The notes: generated from the letters alone by a model not told the origin. DNA of 64,000 bases from JAJDYQ01 sp963662865 (GCA_963662865.1 OY759969.1:310001-374000), one strand, 5' to 3'. Numbered from the stretch's first letter, positions 46,426-55,670 are shown. Made by a program: numbers and translations.

Positions 46426-49400
46426 ATATTGCCCTGGGTACCAGCCTGAAAATCCGTTCCATGATTCATATGGCGGCAGAACCCATACCGTTCTTCTGGC
46501 CAATGCGGACATTCATTCACCATAACCCCCTGCATGGCCTGGAGGATATGCCGTTCACGGAGGCTGTTGAAAGGGGTGCAAAACTGTTCCACGGGCGTAC
46601 TTTTCTGCCTCGAAAGGTGTATCAGAAATATCTGGCTGCAGGAGAAATCAATCAATTCGCCGTTGCCGCCGCCATTCAGGATTTTGTTGGAAACCATGAG
46701 CGGATTAACGGCATCGCGCTCGACAAGTGGCTCATGTCCCTGCTCAATGAAATGGAGCTGCCTTTCACGCTCACCAATACACTGGCTGATGCCGGCGATG
46801 TCCATGCCTCCCTTAATAGTCGGGATATCCGGCCGGTCGAAAATATGAATCTGGCTGACCTTGAGTCGTTTCTTTGCAATAAGTTGCTTGACTGCCGTCC
46901 GATTTACGAGGCGGTTGACACCCTGTTTGGAACCGATATTGGCAATGAATTAGACGAACTGGTTATCAGGACCTGCCTTGATTTTTTCGATGAAGGTCAG
47001 TCGGTGTGGGAAATGCCCGAACGCGGGCGAGGTCTTTTTGCGGCCTGGCGCTGCGTTGCAAAGCGTAATCTACGTTTTTTCCTGCGAGGCTTTCACATTA
47101 GCCGGATTCTTGAAGCTGCGGATACCCCTGAAGGAATTATTGCCTGCGTCATGCAGCAGCTTGGTATTCCGGAAGAGCAATGGATAGATTATTTTACCCG
47201 TGAATTGTCACGCCTGCATGGCTGGGTCGGATTCATACGCTGGCGTTCAAGCGCCAGACGTTACTACTGGGCGGATCAATATCCCGCAGATCTGGTTGAT
47301 TTTATGGCGATTCGCCTGACGTTGGCTTTGGCTCTGCTTAACAGTCGCAAATTGAAACGCCTTGCCCATACGATGAATGACCTGGAAGAGACAATTCACA
47401 GCAATACCATTGAAACCTATCTGAGGCATGAGCTTTACGGGAAAACGATTTTGCCTGAAATGGCCTTTCGTGTGGAAAGGGCGATACAACTGGGCAATAA
47501 AGAAAAGCTTGAAGCAGTATTTTATGAATACATTGCCGTCAAGCGTAACCATGAAGCTCGGCATCAGGCGGCGCGTTTTCAGGAGCTTGCAAGGCTTTCC
47601 GGCAACCAGGATGCATTAAAACGGCTATCTGCAGAAGATATTTCCAGGCTACAGAATATTATTGCAGACTTTGAAAAACAAGAAGGCATGCTCTGGCTGC
47701 ATGCCCTGGAGTCCAGGGCCATTGGGCACCTGTTGAACGGACTGACACCCGAATCCGGTGCAGACGGGCCTGAAGCCGGACGGCCTTTTGCACAGGCGAT
47801 GTTCTGCATTGATACACGCTCGGAACGCATTCGCCGCCACCTGGAAAGCGTAGGGGATTATCAGACATTCGGTATCGCCGGCTTCTTTGGTGTTCCGGTC
47901 AGCTTTATGCCGCATGGAAAAGGCAGTGAGACCCATTTATGTCCGGTTATTGTCACGCCCAAAAATCTGGTGTTGGAAATTACCGCAGCCCAATACCAGG
48001 ACGCAGCAGCGATTACAACGCTGGAAAAGGCGATACACGAACTCAAGGAATCCGTGCTGGCACCGTTTGTGACCGTAGAGGCGATTGGCCTGCTGTTTGG
48101 TTTTGATATGGTAGGCAAGACACTCATTCCGCAAACCTATAACCGATGGCGCAGACATTTACACGAAGCCAGACCATCAACCCGCCTGTTGCTTGATAAA
48201 CTGAGCCGACGACAGGCAGATTCCGTCTTGCGTGCAGTACAGCGGGCCGTTATCGAAAAGGCCGTGGAAAGAGAATTCGGAATTGAACCGGAAAAAATTA
48301 CCGATGATATTACACGCGATGTTCGTGAAACGGCGCTCGGACGCCAGCACAGAGCCGACATATTTACCAGAGAGCTGGGACTGAATGATGAAGCCGCTTA
48401 TGCCTTTATTGGCCGCCTGCAAGGGGCTTATCGCATTAACAGGGACTTTTCCCACCTGCAAATTGAGCAACTGGGGCGCATTGGTTTTACCCTTGACGAG
48501 CAAGTGACGTATGTCGGTACTGCCTTGCGCACCATTGGCCTGATGAAAAACTTCTCCCGATTCGTACTGCTGGTGGGTCATGGCAGCACCTCGGAAAACA
48601 ACCCATATGAATCCGCCCTTGATTGCGGCGCCTGTGGTGGTAACCATGGCCTTGTCAGTGGCCGTGTACTGGCACAAATGGCGAACAAGCCACAAGTACG
48701 CCGGGCGTTGCGCCGGCAGCACGATATTGATATCCCCGATGATACCTGGTTCATTCCGGCCTTCCACAATACAACGACGGATGAACTGCATATGCACGAC
48801 CTGGAACTGATTCCGCCGTCGCATCTGGTTTACATTGACCGTCTGAGAAACGGTCTGGTGGCGGCCTCACGCCTGAGTGCGCATGAGCGCGTACCCGATC
48901 TGACACCGGATGAAAATCAGGAAACGGGCCCGGCAAAGGCATTCAGTCTGGCGCAACGCAACTCCATGGACTGGTCTCAGGTCAGACCCGAGTGGGGCCT
49001 GTCGAAAAACGCCTATTTTGTGATTGGCCGGCGCAGCCTGACGAAGGAATTTGCGCTGCATGGACGGGCCTTTCTGCATTCCTATGATTACCGCACCGAC
49101 CCGCGTCGGCGCCTGCTGGAAAACATCCTCACCGGCCCGCTTGTAGTAGGGCAATGGATCAACATGGAACACTACTTTTCGGTTGTCGATAATGAACGAT
49201 TTGGCAGTGGCAGCAAGGTAAACCACAATGTTGCCGGTCGTTTCGGCGTGATGACCGGTAATATCAGCGACCTGAGAACCGGCCTGCCGTCACAAACGGT
49301 ACTCAAGGACGGACTGCCTTACCATGAACCGATACGCCTGATAACCGTGATTGAAGCGCCGATAGAACATGCCAGACAGGCAATTGAAGGCGTCGTCGCA

Positions 49401-49550
49401 GTGAAAAAGCTCGTCCACAACGGCTGGCTGCGCATGATAGTCATTGATCCGGACACCCGAAACGCCTCTTTATACGCCACAGAACGCTGGCATGAAATCA
49501 AGTTACCAATCGATGAGTCTTCATCTTCCGAGGAGTTATTTGCATTATGA
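46422..49550 (+). CDS. dabA: DabA (DUF2309), beta-carbonic-anhydrase-like subunit of the DAB pump
   Basis: A 1042-residue cytoplasmic protein that hydrates CO2 vectorially to bicarbonate. Zinc-site residues match the characterised arrangement: C462 and D464 (FCIDTRSERIRRHLE), H720 (LLVGHGSTSENN) and C735 (SALDCGACGGNHG). The spacings C-x-D and H-14-C are as in known DabA. It is longer than the roughly 830-residue reference protein, mostly by the N-terminal region and the C462-H720 interval. The ATG overlaps the upstream stop. The PII-like gene starts within its last codons. Confidence 0.93.
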   Translation: MNIALGTSLKIRSMIHMAAEPIPFFWPMRTFIHHNPLHGLEDMPFTEAVERGAKLFHGRTFLPRKVYQKYLAAGEINQFAVAAAIQDFVGNHERINGIALDKWLMSLLNEMELPFTLTNTLADAGDVHASLNSRDIRPVENMNLADLESFLCNKLLDCRPIYEAVDTLFGTDIGNELDELVIRTCLDFFDEGQSVWEMPERGRGLFAAWRCVAKRNLRFFLRGFHISRILEAADTPEGIIACVMQQLGIPEEQWIDYFTRELSRLHGWVGFIRWRSSARRYYWADQYPADLVDFMAIRLTLALALLNSRKLKRLAHTMNDLEETIHSNTIETYLRHELYGKTILPEMAFRVERAIQLGNKEKLEAVFYEYIAVKRNHEARHQAARFQELARLSGNQDALKRLSAEDISRLQNIIADFEKQEGMLWLHALESRAIGHLLNGLTPESGADGPEAGRPFAQAMFCIDTRSERIRRHLESVGDYQTFGIAGFFGVPVSFMPHGKGSETHLCPVIVTPKNLVLEITAAQYQDAAAITTLEKAIHELKESVLAPFVTVEAIGLLFGFDMVGKTLIPQTYNRWRRHLHEARPSTRLLLDKLSRRQADSVLRAVQRAVIEKAVEREFGIEPEKITDDITRDVRETALGRQHRADIFTRELGLNDEAAYAFIGRLQGAYRINRDFSHLQIEQLGRIGFTLDEQVTYVGTALRTIGLMKNFSRFVLLVGHGSTSENNPYESALDCGACGGNHGLVSGRVLAQMANKPQVRRALRRQHDIDIPDDTWFIPAFHNTTTDELHMHDLELIPPSHLVYIDRLRNGLVAASRLSAHERVPDLTPDENQETGPAKAFSLAQRNSMDWSQVRPEWGLSKNAYFVIGRRSLTKEFALHGRAFLHSYDYRTDPRRRLLENILTGPLVVGQWINMEHYFSVVDNERFGSGSKVNHNVAGRFGVMTGNISDLRTGLPSQTVLKDGLPYHEPIRLITVIEAPIEHARQAIEGVVAVKKLVHNGWLRMIVIDPDTRNASLYATERWHEIKLPIDESSSSEELFAL

Positions 49551-49882
49551 AAAATCTAAATCTGAATCCGTTAAAAAAGCTCGAAATTATTCTTGAGGGC
49601 GAACAGCTCGAATTTGCCACAGATCTGCTGGACCATGCGGACGTTAAGGGCTACACGATTGTCAACAACCTGTCCGGCAAGGGTAGTCATGGTTTCCATG
49701 AAGGACACCTGATGTTTAATGAGGAAGAAGTGCTTGTTATGATTATCGCGGCCGTTCCGGAAGAAAAGGTTGAACCGATTCTGGAAGGCTTTGCACCATT
49801 TTTCAGCAGACACTCCGGTGTCGTGTTTGTTTCGGACATACAGGTTACCCGCCTGGTGAAATTTCAGGGAAGCCGGGATTGA
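49547..49882 (+). CDS. PII-like regulatory protein of the DAB operon
   Basis: A 111-residue protein with the ferredoxin-like PII fold pattern (KKLEIILEGEQLEFATDLLD, GYTIVNNLSGKG, HEGHLMFNEEEVLVMIIAAV). It lacks the GlnB uridylylated T-loop tyrosine motif. PII-like proteins next to bicarbonate transporters or carboxysome genes are known to sense bicarbonate or adenine nucleotides. It overlaps dabA by 4 bases and is the last gene, so it probably tunes the pump. The specific ligand is unknown. Confidence 0.85.
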   Translation: MKNLNLNPLKKLEIILEGEQLEFATDLLDHADVKGYTIVNNLSGKGSHGFHEGHLMFNEEEVLVMIIAAVPEEKVEPILEGFAPFFSRHSGVVFVSDIQVTRLVKFQGSRD

Positions 49883-49949
49883 TTCAGGGTTTTCCCGGAT
49901 TTACGCAATACCTCGCGTTTGGTGCCCGATTTACACATCTAATGGCACG

Positions 49950-50075
49950 ACCAACGTCGTGACCAACAAACTGCCGTGGAAATTACAGGCGTGGCGTGAA
50001 CGCGACCTGGAAATCATTTATTCTGTTGTCTGGCTTGATGCCGTCCACTGCGCCGGCATACTCAAGTCATCCTAG
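49950..50075 (+). pseudogene. IS256-family transposase fragment
   Basis: The frame reads TNVVTNKLPWKLQAWRERDL, then EIIYSVVWLDAVHCAG. This is the stretch around the first catalytic Asp of IS256-type (mutator) transposases (pattern WQ.RPLE..YPVVWLDA.H). Both ends and the rest of the gene are missing. It lies between the DAB operon and an integron cassette. Confidence 0.6.
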
Positions 50076-50357
50076 GCTGCACGCGCCCGGTACAGGACCG
50101 GAATCTCACACTCTCGCAATGAATAATCCACTTGCCGTAAGTACTCCCACACCAAATTCAAACAAGGGAGATTTTATCTTTTAATTTTCCATGACTCAGG
50201 CAACATAAAGTATTTTTCTAAAATGAAAAGCATAATTAAATCAATGGGATAGATATGCTAAAATAAGGAAAATAATTGTAGCATAAGGCTTTTACATCTA
50301 TCTGCATTTTGCGATAGACTAGGCTGTCTATTAACAGCTCATTAAGGGAGAAAGGAC
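50076..50357. other. AT-rich stretch upstream of the cassette gene
   Basis: About 280 bases, AT-rich from 50160 on, with no convincing ORF and no recognisable attC or attI. It probably includes the left boundary of the inserted cassette and the promoter for the gene at 50358. Confidence 0.4.
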
Positions 50358-50738
50358 ATGGTCCGGCGGTTCAAGAAAGAAACAGACAGTGCGAAGGATG
50401 GTCGAAAGTCAGCCATCCGCGCACTTCAGGCGTGGCAGTATCTGATCGGCAAGGCGGCGGTCAGGCAAATCGTGCAGTACGATGAACTCCGCTTGATGAT
50501 GGAGTATCCGACTTGCAATCCACTGGTCCACATTCTTGGATGCATTATGTATTACTGTGAGCAGAATGGGTTGCCGCCGCTTACATTGTTAGTTGTCAAC
50601 AAATCCGGGGAGCCAGGTGAAGGTTTTACGGCTGAGGATCCGGGCAACTACGATCAGAGGCGCGAGGATGTTTTTAACTTTCCATGGTTCAAAATTGTAC
50701 CACCGAGCATTGATGACTTTCAGGAAGCACGTAATTGA
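50358..50738 (+). CDS. Integron gene-cassette protein, function unknown
   Basis: A 126-residue soluble protein with a strong ribosome site (GGGAGAAAGGA). A basic N-terminus precedes a helical region, then the motif LVHILGCIMYYCEQNGLPPL with TLLVVNKSGEPGEG. It resembles conserved hypothetical proteins seen in cassettes and genomic islands; I cannot give a function. An attC site begins 41 bases after its stop, which makes it a mobile gene cassette. No integrase gene is in the window. Confidence 0.7.
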   Translation: MVRRFKKETDSAKDGRKSAIRALQAWQYLIGKAAVRQIVQYDELRLMMEYPTCNPLVHILGCIMYYCEQNGLPPLTLLVVNKSGEPGEGFTAEDPGNYDQRREDVFNFPWFKIVPPSIDDFQEARN

Positions 50739-50778
50739 TAGGAAAAAGCTGACCCCCATCAGTTATACGTACACCGTA

Positions 50779-50835
50779 AGCTAACCAATCAATCCAGCCG
50801 ACCGCCTTCGGCAGCGGCTGATTGAGGCGTTAGAC
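50779..50835 (+). other. attC recombination site (59-base element)
   Basis: The site runs from AGCTAAC (50779-50785) to GTTAGAC (50829-50835). An imperfect inverted repeat between them (CAATCCAGCCG with CGGCTGATTG) leaves one unpaired extra base, and a short CTTCGG loop caps it. This is the length and layout of attC sites of the common integron cassette type. R' fits GTTRRRY exactly. R'' departs from RYYYAAC at one position. Confidence 0.75.
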
Positions 50836-50839
50836 TTAA

Positions 50840-50971
50840 GAAACAATCAATAGGCGTCCTAAAGGAAAAATTTCATCCTGGAATGATGAAAAAGGATTTG
50901 ATTTTATCACACCACTTGCTGGCGGGAAACGAATCTTTGTTCATATCAACGCCTTTAGGAACCGTGATTGA
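50840..50971 (+). pseudogene. Cold-shock-domain protein fragment after the attC site
   Basis: The frame reads PKGKISSWNDEKGFDFITPL, then GGKRIFVHINAFRNRD, a cold-shock nucleic-acid-binding fold of the type fused to DUF1294 membrane domains. No start codon is present, and a TGA replaces the codon after NRD. Reading through gives RRPG, as in intact relatives. It begins right after GTTAGAC, so it may be the start of a second, decayed cassette. Confidence 0.55.
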
Positions 50972-51054
50972 CGCCCGGGAATCAATCAAGTAGTTACCTA
51001 CGCAGCTTCATCCGATAAGCACGGACGACCATGAGCCGCCTCGAAGGCTTTGTT

Positions 51055-52890
51055 CTAGCCCGCTTCCATCGTTTCCCTGGGAGCCGGTTCTGTTTTTGTC
51101 AGTATCACGGGGTTACTATGAAAATTGAGCGGACACTGCCGCGGGCACTCCTTGTCACAGATATCCCCATCCAGAATATTCTGCCAGCAATAGCTCAGCG
51201 CCTTGGTGCGGGTACGAAACTGCGTTTTACTGCCTAGCAGTTCCGTCAGATGCATACGGTCAAACATACTGACCAAAGGCGCCTTGGCACGGGCAAAGAC
51301 CAGTTCAATCCCCATTTTATCGAGGCGTGTAATCAACTCGTGCAACATCTCCTCACCGGTAGCATCGACCTCATTAATACCCTCGGCATCAATTAACAGA
51401 TATTTAAGATCAGGTTTTACTGCCAGCCTCTTCAGCACCTTGTCCTCAAAATAACCGGCATTCGCAAAATACAGCGGACCGTCGAAACGCAGCACCGTAA
51501 CATAATCACAGGTGCTCAGGATATGCGCCTCGGCGTCACGCAGAGTATCGTCGCTGTGCCGGGACAGGAGTGCCATATGAGGACGCTTACTACGCCAGAC
51601 ATACAGGCCCAGTGAAAGCATGACGCCAATCAACATACCCTGGTCAAGATGAGGTGCCATGGCAATAGTGAGAACAAATGTAATGACCGAAACGATGGCG
51701 TCATGTGGCTGCACATTCCACTCATGTTTAATAGGTTTGATGCGGATCAGCCTTATTACGGCCATGATAATGACCGCCGCCAGGGTCGCCTGAGGCAGGT
51801 GGTACAACAAAGGCGTTAAAAACAACAGCGCGATCCCAACGACCAGCCCCGTGATCACGGCAGAAAATCCGGTTATCGCGCCACTGTTTATATTGACCGC
51901 CGAGCGCGAAAATGAACCGGACACCGGATAACCCTGTGAAAACGCCGATACGATATTGGATACCCCCTGCCCGAACAGCTCCTGATTAGCGTCAAGCCGT
52001 TGCCGGGTCTGTACCGCCATAGCCTTGGCGATGGATATCGCCTCCATAAAACCGACCAGAGAAATAACGAACGCGGTACTGACAAGCTGCGAAGCCGTCA
52101 CCCAATCAATGACCGGCGTTGACAGGCTCGGCAAACCCACCGGAATAAAACCGACAATGGCACCGCCGTTATCGGCATAGCCGGTGATATAGGCGACCAG
52201 CGTGGTAAAAACAACGGCAACCAGCACACCGGGAACCCTCGGCAGCCGCTTGCCGATATACCCGATGAGTAGAAAGGCGATAAGCCCCATCGCGACAGTA
52301 GGCCAATGAGTATTCTGGGTAATGGCGACCAATACCCCCCAGATAGTCTCATAATAATGCTCCGCCCGCTCCGCGCTGACACCAAACAGCTTACCTAATT
52401 GAGAAGAGGCAATAATCAGAGCCGCCGCATTGGTGAAACCCATGACAACCGGGTGCGAGAGAAAATCAACCAGCTCGCCCAGGCGGAACATACCAAGCGA
52501 TAACTGAAAAATGCCGACCATGAGCGCCAGCAGGATGGCGTAAGCTATGTACGTTTCAGGGCTTGTAGCCAGAGGCTGCAAAGCCGCTGCGGTCAACAGC
52601 GATACCACGGCCACGGGTCCGGTCTGTAACTGACGGGACGAACCCAGCAGCGCCGAAACCATCGGCGGCAGAAAAGACGCATAAAGGCCATAATGAGGCG
52701 GCAGCCCCGCCAACTGAGCATAAGCCATAGACTGCGGAATCAGCACCATAGCAACCGTCATGCCGGCGATAATATCCTTTTTCAGAATCCGGCTATCTTC
52801 CAGCTCGCCAACCCAACCCTTAAAAGGGACGAACATCGCCAGCAGGGCGAGCAAGGGTTGTTTCAGGGTGACACGAAGAAAATTATTCAT
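51055..52890 (-). CDS. SulP family anion transporter with STAS domain
   Basis: A 611-residue inner-membrane transporter. The SulP core has the signature GMTVAMVLIPQSMAYAQLAG with LPPHYGLYASFLPP and about 12-14 helices. A cytoplasmic STAS domain (residues about 450-560, LLIDAEGINEVDATGEEMLH) follows. The C-terminal tail adds a cysteine cluster (CDKECPRQCPL). SulP proteins carry sulfate or bicarbonate. The nearby DAB operon makes bicarbonate attractive, but substrate cannot be read from the sequence. Confidence 0.88.
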   Translation of the reverse strand: MNNFLRVTLKQPLLALLAMFVPFKGWVGELEDSRILKKDIIAGMTVAMVLIPQSMAYAQLAGLPPHYGLYASFLPPMVSALLGSSRQLQTGPVAVVSLLTAAALQPLATSPETYIAYAILLALMVGIFQLSLGMFRLGELVDFLSHPVVMGFTNAAALIIASSQLGKLFGVSAERAEHYYETIWGVLVAITQNTHWPTVAMGLIAFLLIGYIGKRLPRVPGVLVAVVFTTLVAYITGYADNGGAIVGFIPVGLPSLSTPVIDWVTASQLVSTAFVISLVGFMEAISIAKAMAVQTRQRLDANQELFGQGVSNIVSAFSQGYPVSGSFSRSAVNINSGAITGFSAVITGLVVGIALLFLTPLLYHLPQATLAAVIIMAVIRLIRIKPIKHEWNVQPHDAIVSVITFVLTIAMAPHLDQGMLIGVMLSLGLYVWRSKRPHMALLSRHSDDTLRDAEAHILSTCDYVTVLRFDGPLYFANAGYFEDKVLKRLAVKPDLKYLLIDAEGINEVDATGEEMLHELITRLDKMGIELVFARAKAPLVSMFDRMHLTELLGSKTQFRTRTKALSYCWQNILDGDICDKECPRQCPLNFHSNPVILTKTEPAPRETMEAG

Positions 52891-53050
52891 TTTTTATAGG
52901 CTGGTTTATGCAACCTGCGCCGCAAGGCGGCCACACGATCGTCCTTCGTCCTCAATCATATAGGGCCAATCCGTCAAATCAGGCCGGCCCCGAATATTAT
53001 CGCAGCATCATCCGGCCATGACTGTCGCCATACCCCCATCAATTCAGTGA

Positions 53051-53734
53051 TCACCGGCGCTCAATGAGAGTCGTTACCAGCTCCCGCAAATCAGATACGG
53101 CGACCGTCGGCTCCATTCCCCATGGATCATAGACATTGCCCTCACTGCGATAGATCCATGCCGTCTTCCAGCCAGCATGAACAGCGCCGATAATATCAAA
53201 CGGATTACTGGAAACAAGCCAGGTCTCCTCCCTGCGGGAGCCGGTTTTCTCAAGGAAATACCGATACACCCTGGGATCGGGTTTGAACGTCTTCAGATCA
53301 TCGACGCTGACCACCGATGCCACCAACCGCTCAAGCCCTGCATATTCCAGCAACCGTTGAACGGCCTGCCTGCTCCCATTGGAAAAGGCATGACACGCAA
53401 ACCGATTCTCATTGAAAGCCGATAATGCAGGCCCGACATCCGCAAAGGCAGGCAGCACCCCGTAAAAGTCCAGCAAACCCCGGATTTCGTCTTCAGACAA
53501 ATTCAATCGGTACCGCTCGCAACAATACAACAACGCCTCGCGGGTACAAACAGAGAAATCCCTGTAATGCCCCATCAGCCCGCGCCTGAACGAATACTCC
53601 AGTTGCTTATTGCGCCAGCTTGCCGAAAACTCTCCGGCGACATCACCGACGAGCGACTCAAGCCGACCGACTACACCATGTGTATCAATAAGCGTACCGT
53701 AGATATCGAAGGCCAGAGTTATTTTTGTATTCAT
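53051..53734 (-). CDS. Type II haloacid dehalogenase (HAD superfamily)
   Basis: A 227-residue hydrolase. The nucleophile motif is AFDIYGTLIDTHG, where tyrosine replaces the usual aspartate at the +2 position, as in haloacid dehalogenases. Motif II is HAFSNGSR, and the motif III/IV region is LKTFKPDPRVYRYF with LVSSNPFDIIGA. The ATG at 53734 follows GGGAGAG. Substrate is probably an (S)-2-haloacid or similar. A RecQ fragment and a partial copy of this gene lie just upstream. Confidence 0.85.
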   Translation of the reverse strand: MNTKITLAFDIYGTLIDTHGVVGRLESLVGDVAGEFSASWRNKQLEYSFRRGLMGHYRDFSVCTREALLYCCERYRLNLSEDEIRGLLDFYGVLPAFADVGPALSAFNENRFACHAFSNGSRQAVQRLLEYAGLERLVASVVSVDDLKTFKPDPRVYRYFLEKTGSRREETWLVSSNPFDIIGAVHAGWKTAWIYRSEGNVYDPWGMEPTVAVSDLRELVTTLIERR

Positions 53735-53750
53735 ACTCTCCCGCTGAGCT

Positions 53751-53963
53751 GATGCCGGTTGGGGAACGTTGGTGGCCGAAGACAAGCATCACGGCCATTT
53801 TCGTGATGAACTGGTCGATGCCCTGGCAGAAATGATTGCACAACGCTGGCAACCGGAACCTTCACCCCAATGGATAAGTTGTGTACCATCACGCAATCAT
53901 CCTGAACTGGTACCCGATTTTGCCAGGCGTCTGGCGGAGAGGTCAGGCTTGCCTTGCCTGTAA
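53751..53963 (+). pseudogene. RecQ-type helicase C-terminal (PRTase-like) fragment
   Basis: The plus-strand peptide DAGWGTLVAEDKHHGHFRDE leads to VPSRNHPELVPDFARRLAER, the start of the phosphoribosyltransferase-like domain found at the end of some RecQ helicases. The helicase body and the rest of the domain are missing, and the frame ends in TAA 53961-53963. It is sandwiched between the dehalogenase start and a partial dehalogenase copy. Confidence 0.6.
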
Positions 53964-53965
53964 TA

Positions 53966-54047
53966 TCCCATCAACCCGAGCCTGAATGAATACTCCAGTT
54001 GCTTGTTGCGCCAGCCTGTCGAAAGCTCTCCGGCGACGCCAGACAGA
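53966..54047 (-). pseudogene. Partial duplicate of the haloacid dehalogenase gene
   Basis: The minus strand reads VAGELSTGWRNKQLEYSFRL with GLMGYY, a diverged copy of codons 31-58 of the dehalogenase at 53051-53734 (VAGEFSASWRNKQLEYSFRR). It is about 85 percent identical over some 80 bases by eye. It adjoins purK. Confidence 0.65.
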
Positions 54048-54074
54048 CACCAAAACAGACTCACTGCCATTAAA

Positions 54075-55157
54075 TCAACCCCGCCCAAGAATGCCCATAA
54101 CGCGACGGACGGAATCCCTCATTACCCCGCCATCATGCGCACAAACAGTGATATGACCCGTCTTTCTTTCAGGCCGTGGTTGTTTTTGATAATGATGATA
54201 ATGGACGCCGGGCAACTTGAGCACATCCGTTAAATCCGGATAGTCCCCGATAATGTTACACATGGTGCTCGGTATAAGCATGGACGTATCACCCAGCGGC
54301 AAGCCGCATACAGCCCTGAGATGATTTTCAAACTGACTGCATCCCGCACCGTCTATGGACCAGTGGCCGGTGTTATGGACACGGGGCGCAAACTCGTTTG
54401 CCAATAATCCCCCGTTACAATCGAATAACTCAAAGCCAAGGACACCCACATAGTCAAGTTCCTCCATTAACCGGCACGTATAGTCTTCCGCCTTGCCCTG
54501 CAGAGGATCATCCCGGCGCACGATAGAAGTAATCAGGATGCCGTGTTCGTGACAGTTTTCGGTAACGGGATAAAAGCGCATCTCACCGCCTTGGTTACGT
54601 ACCGCAATCATGGAGATCTCACGTTGAAATTCCACCATTTCCTCGGCAATAAGATCGTTATTGCCGAGTTCCCGCCACGCCGTATGAGCATCTTTTGCCG
54701 TATGGATACGTGCCTGCCCGCGGCCATCGTAACCCTGACGTCGAGTCTTCACAATCAGGGGCGATTGATTTTCATCCAGGGCCGCCAGCAGATCCCGTTC
54801 ACTTTCAATGGCAAAATACCTCGGCACGGCGATACCCAGCTTTTCGAGGCATTGTTTCTCCGTGAGTCGGTCCTGCGCAGTGAGTATGGACATTGCGGGA
54901 GGAAATATCCTGTTGGCGGGAATACTGTCCAGCACAGACCGAGGAATATTTTCATTCTCGAAAGTCACAACATCGACACTATCGGCAAACCCCCTGATGC
55001 ACTCGGTATCGCCCGGCTCACAATAGACACCATCACCCAGCGCGTTGGCGCAGCCGTTGGGACTGGAACCATAAAAGGCAAAATCCAACCCGAGCGGTTT
55101 GCCGGCCAGGACCAGCATACGGGCCAGTTGGCCGTTGCCTAATATACCGATCTTCAT
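54075..55157 (-). CDS. purK: PurK, N5-carboxyaminoimidazole ribonucleotide synthase
   Basis: An ATP-grasp enzyme that carboxylates AIR on N5 with bicarbonate in purine synthesis. It has 360 residues: the N-terminal GILGNGQLARMLVLAGKPLG, the ATP-grasp centre (PLIVKTRRQGYDGRGQ, VEFQREISMIAVRN), then GVLGFELF, LANEFAPRVHNTGHWSIDGA and the end region HYHHYQK. It lies 12 bases after purE and is co-transcribed with it. Confidence 0.95.
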   Translation of the reverse strand: MKIGILGNGQLARMLVLAGKPLGLDFAFYGSSPNGCANALGDGVYCEPGDTECIRGFADSVDVVTFENENIPRSVLDSIPANRIFPPAMSILTAQDRLTEKQCLEKLGIAVPRYFAIESERDLLAALDENQSPLIVKTRRQGYDGRGQARIHTAKDAHTAWRELGNNDLIAEEMVEFQREISMIAVRNQGGEMRFYPVTENCHEHGILITSIVRRDDPLQGKAEDYTCRLMEELDYVGVLGFELFDCNGGLLANEFAPRVHNTGHWSIDGAGCSQFENHLRAVCGLPLGDTSMLIPSTMCNIIGDYPDLTDVLKLPGVHYHHYQKQPRPERKTGHITVCAHDGGVMRDSVRRVMGILGRG

Positions 55158-55169
55158 ATCCGGAAACGG

Positions 55170-55670
55170 TCAGGCCGGAGGATTTAAGCCAGGGTCATGG
55201 TCTGCCATAATCCTGTCGGTCTGGCGCTTACGGAAAGCCTCCAGTTTTTTACGAATTTCCGGGTGCTTATTGGCAAGAATACCGGCAGCCAGCAAAGCGG
55301 CGTTACTCGCGCCCGCGTTACCGATAGCCAGACACCCCACCGGAATACCGGCAGGCATCTGGGCGATAGACAGCAGCGAATCCAGGCCATTCAAGGCGTC
55401 TGACTTAACAGGCACACCCAGCACCGGCAGACTGGTTTTAGCGGCCACCATGCCGGGCAGATGAGCGGCGCCACCGGCACCTGCGATAATAACCTCCAGG
55501 CCATTGTCGATGGCCGTAGAGCAATAGTCGAATAACAGATCGGGCGTGCGATGAGCTGAAATAACCCTGACCTCATAAGGGATTTCCAGTTGCAGTAAAA
55601 CATCTGCAGCGTTCTGCATTGTTTCCTGGTCAGAGCGAGAACCCATGATGACGCCTACCAGTGTTTTCAT
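55170..55670 (-). CDS. purE: PurE, N5-CAIR mutase
   Basis: A 166-residue class I PurE. GVIMGSRSDQETM, VISAHRTPD, IIAGAGGAAHLPGMVAA and PVKSDALNGLDSLLSIAQMP with GIPVGCLAIG are all diagnostic. The ATG at 55670 follows GGGAGG. The open frame extends upstream to 55838 without support. It works with PurK in the two-step conversion of AIR to CAIR. Confidence 0.96.
   Translation of the reverse strand: MKTLVGVIMGSRSDQETMQNAADVLLQLEIPYEVRVISAHRTPDLLFDYCSTAIDNGLEVIIAGAGGAAHLPGMVAAKTSLPVLGVPVKSDALNGLDSLLSIAQMPAGIPVGCLAIGNAGASNAALLAAGILANKHPEIRKKLEAFRKRQTDRIMADHDPGLNPPA

Noticed and set aside
50076..50357. attI site or integrase upstream of the cassette
   Set aside because: No integrase frame and no attI-like core site were found, so only a cassette with attC is claimed.
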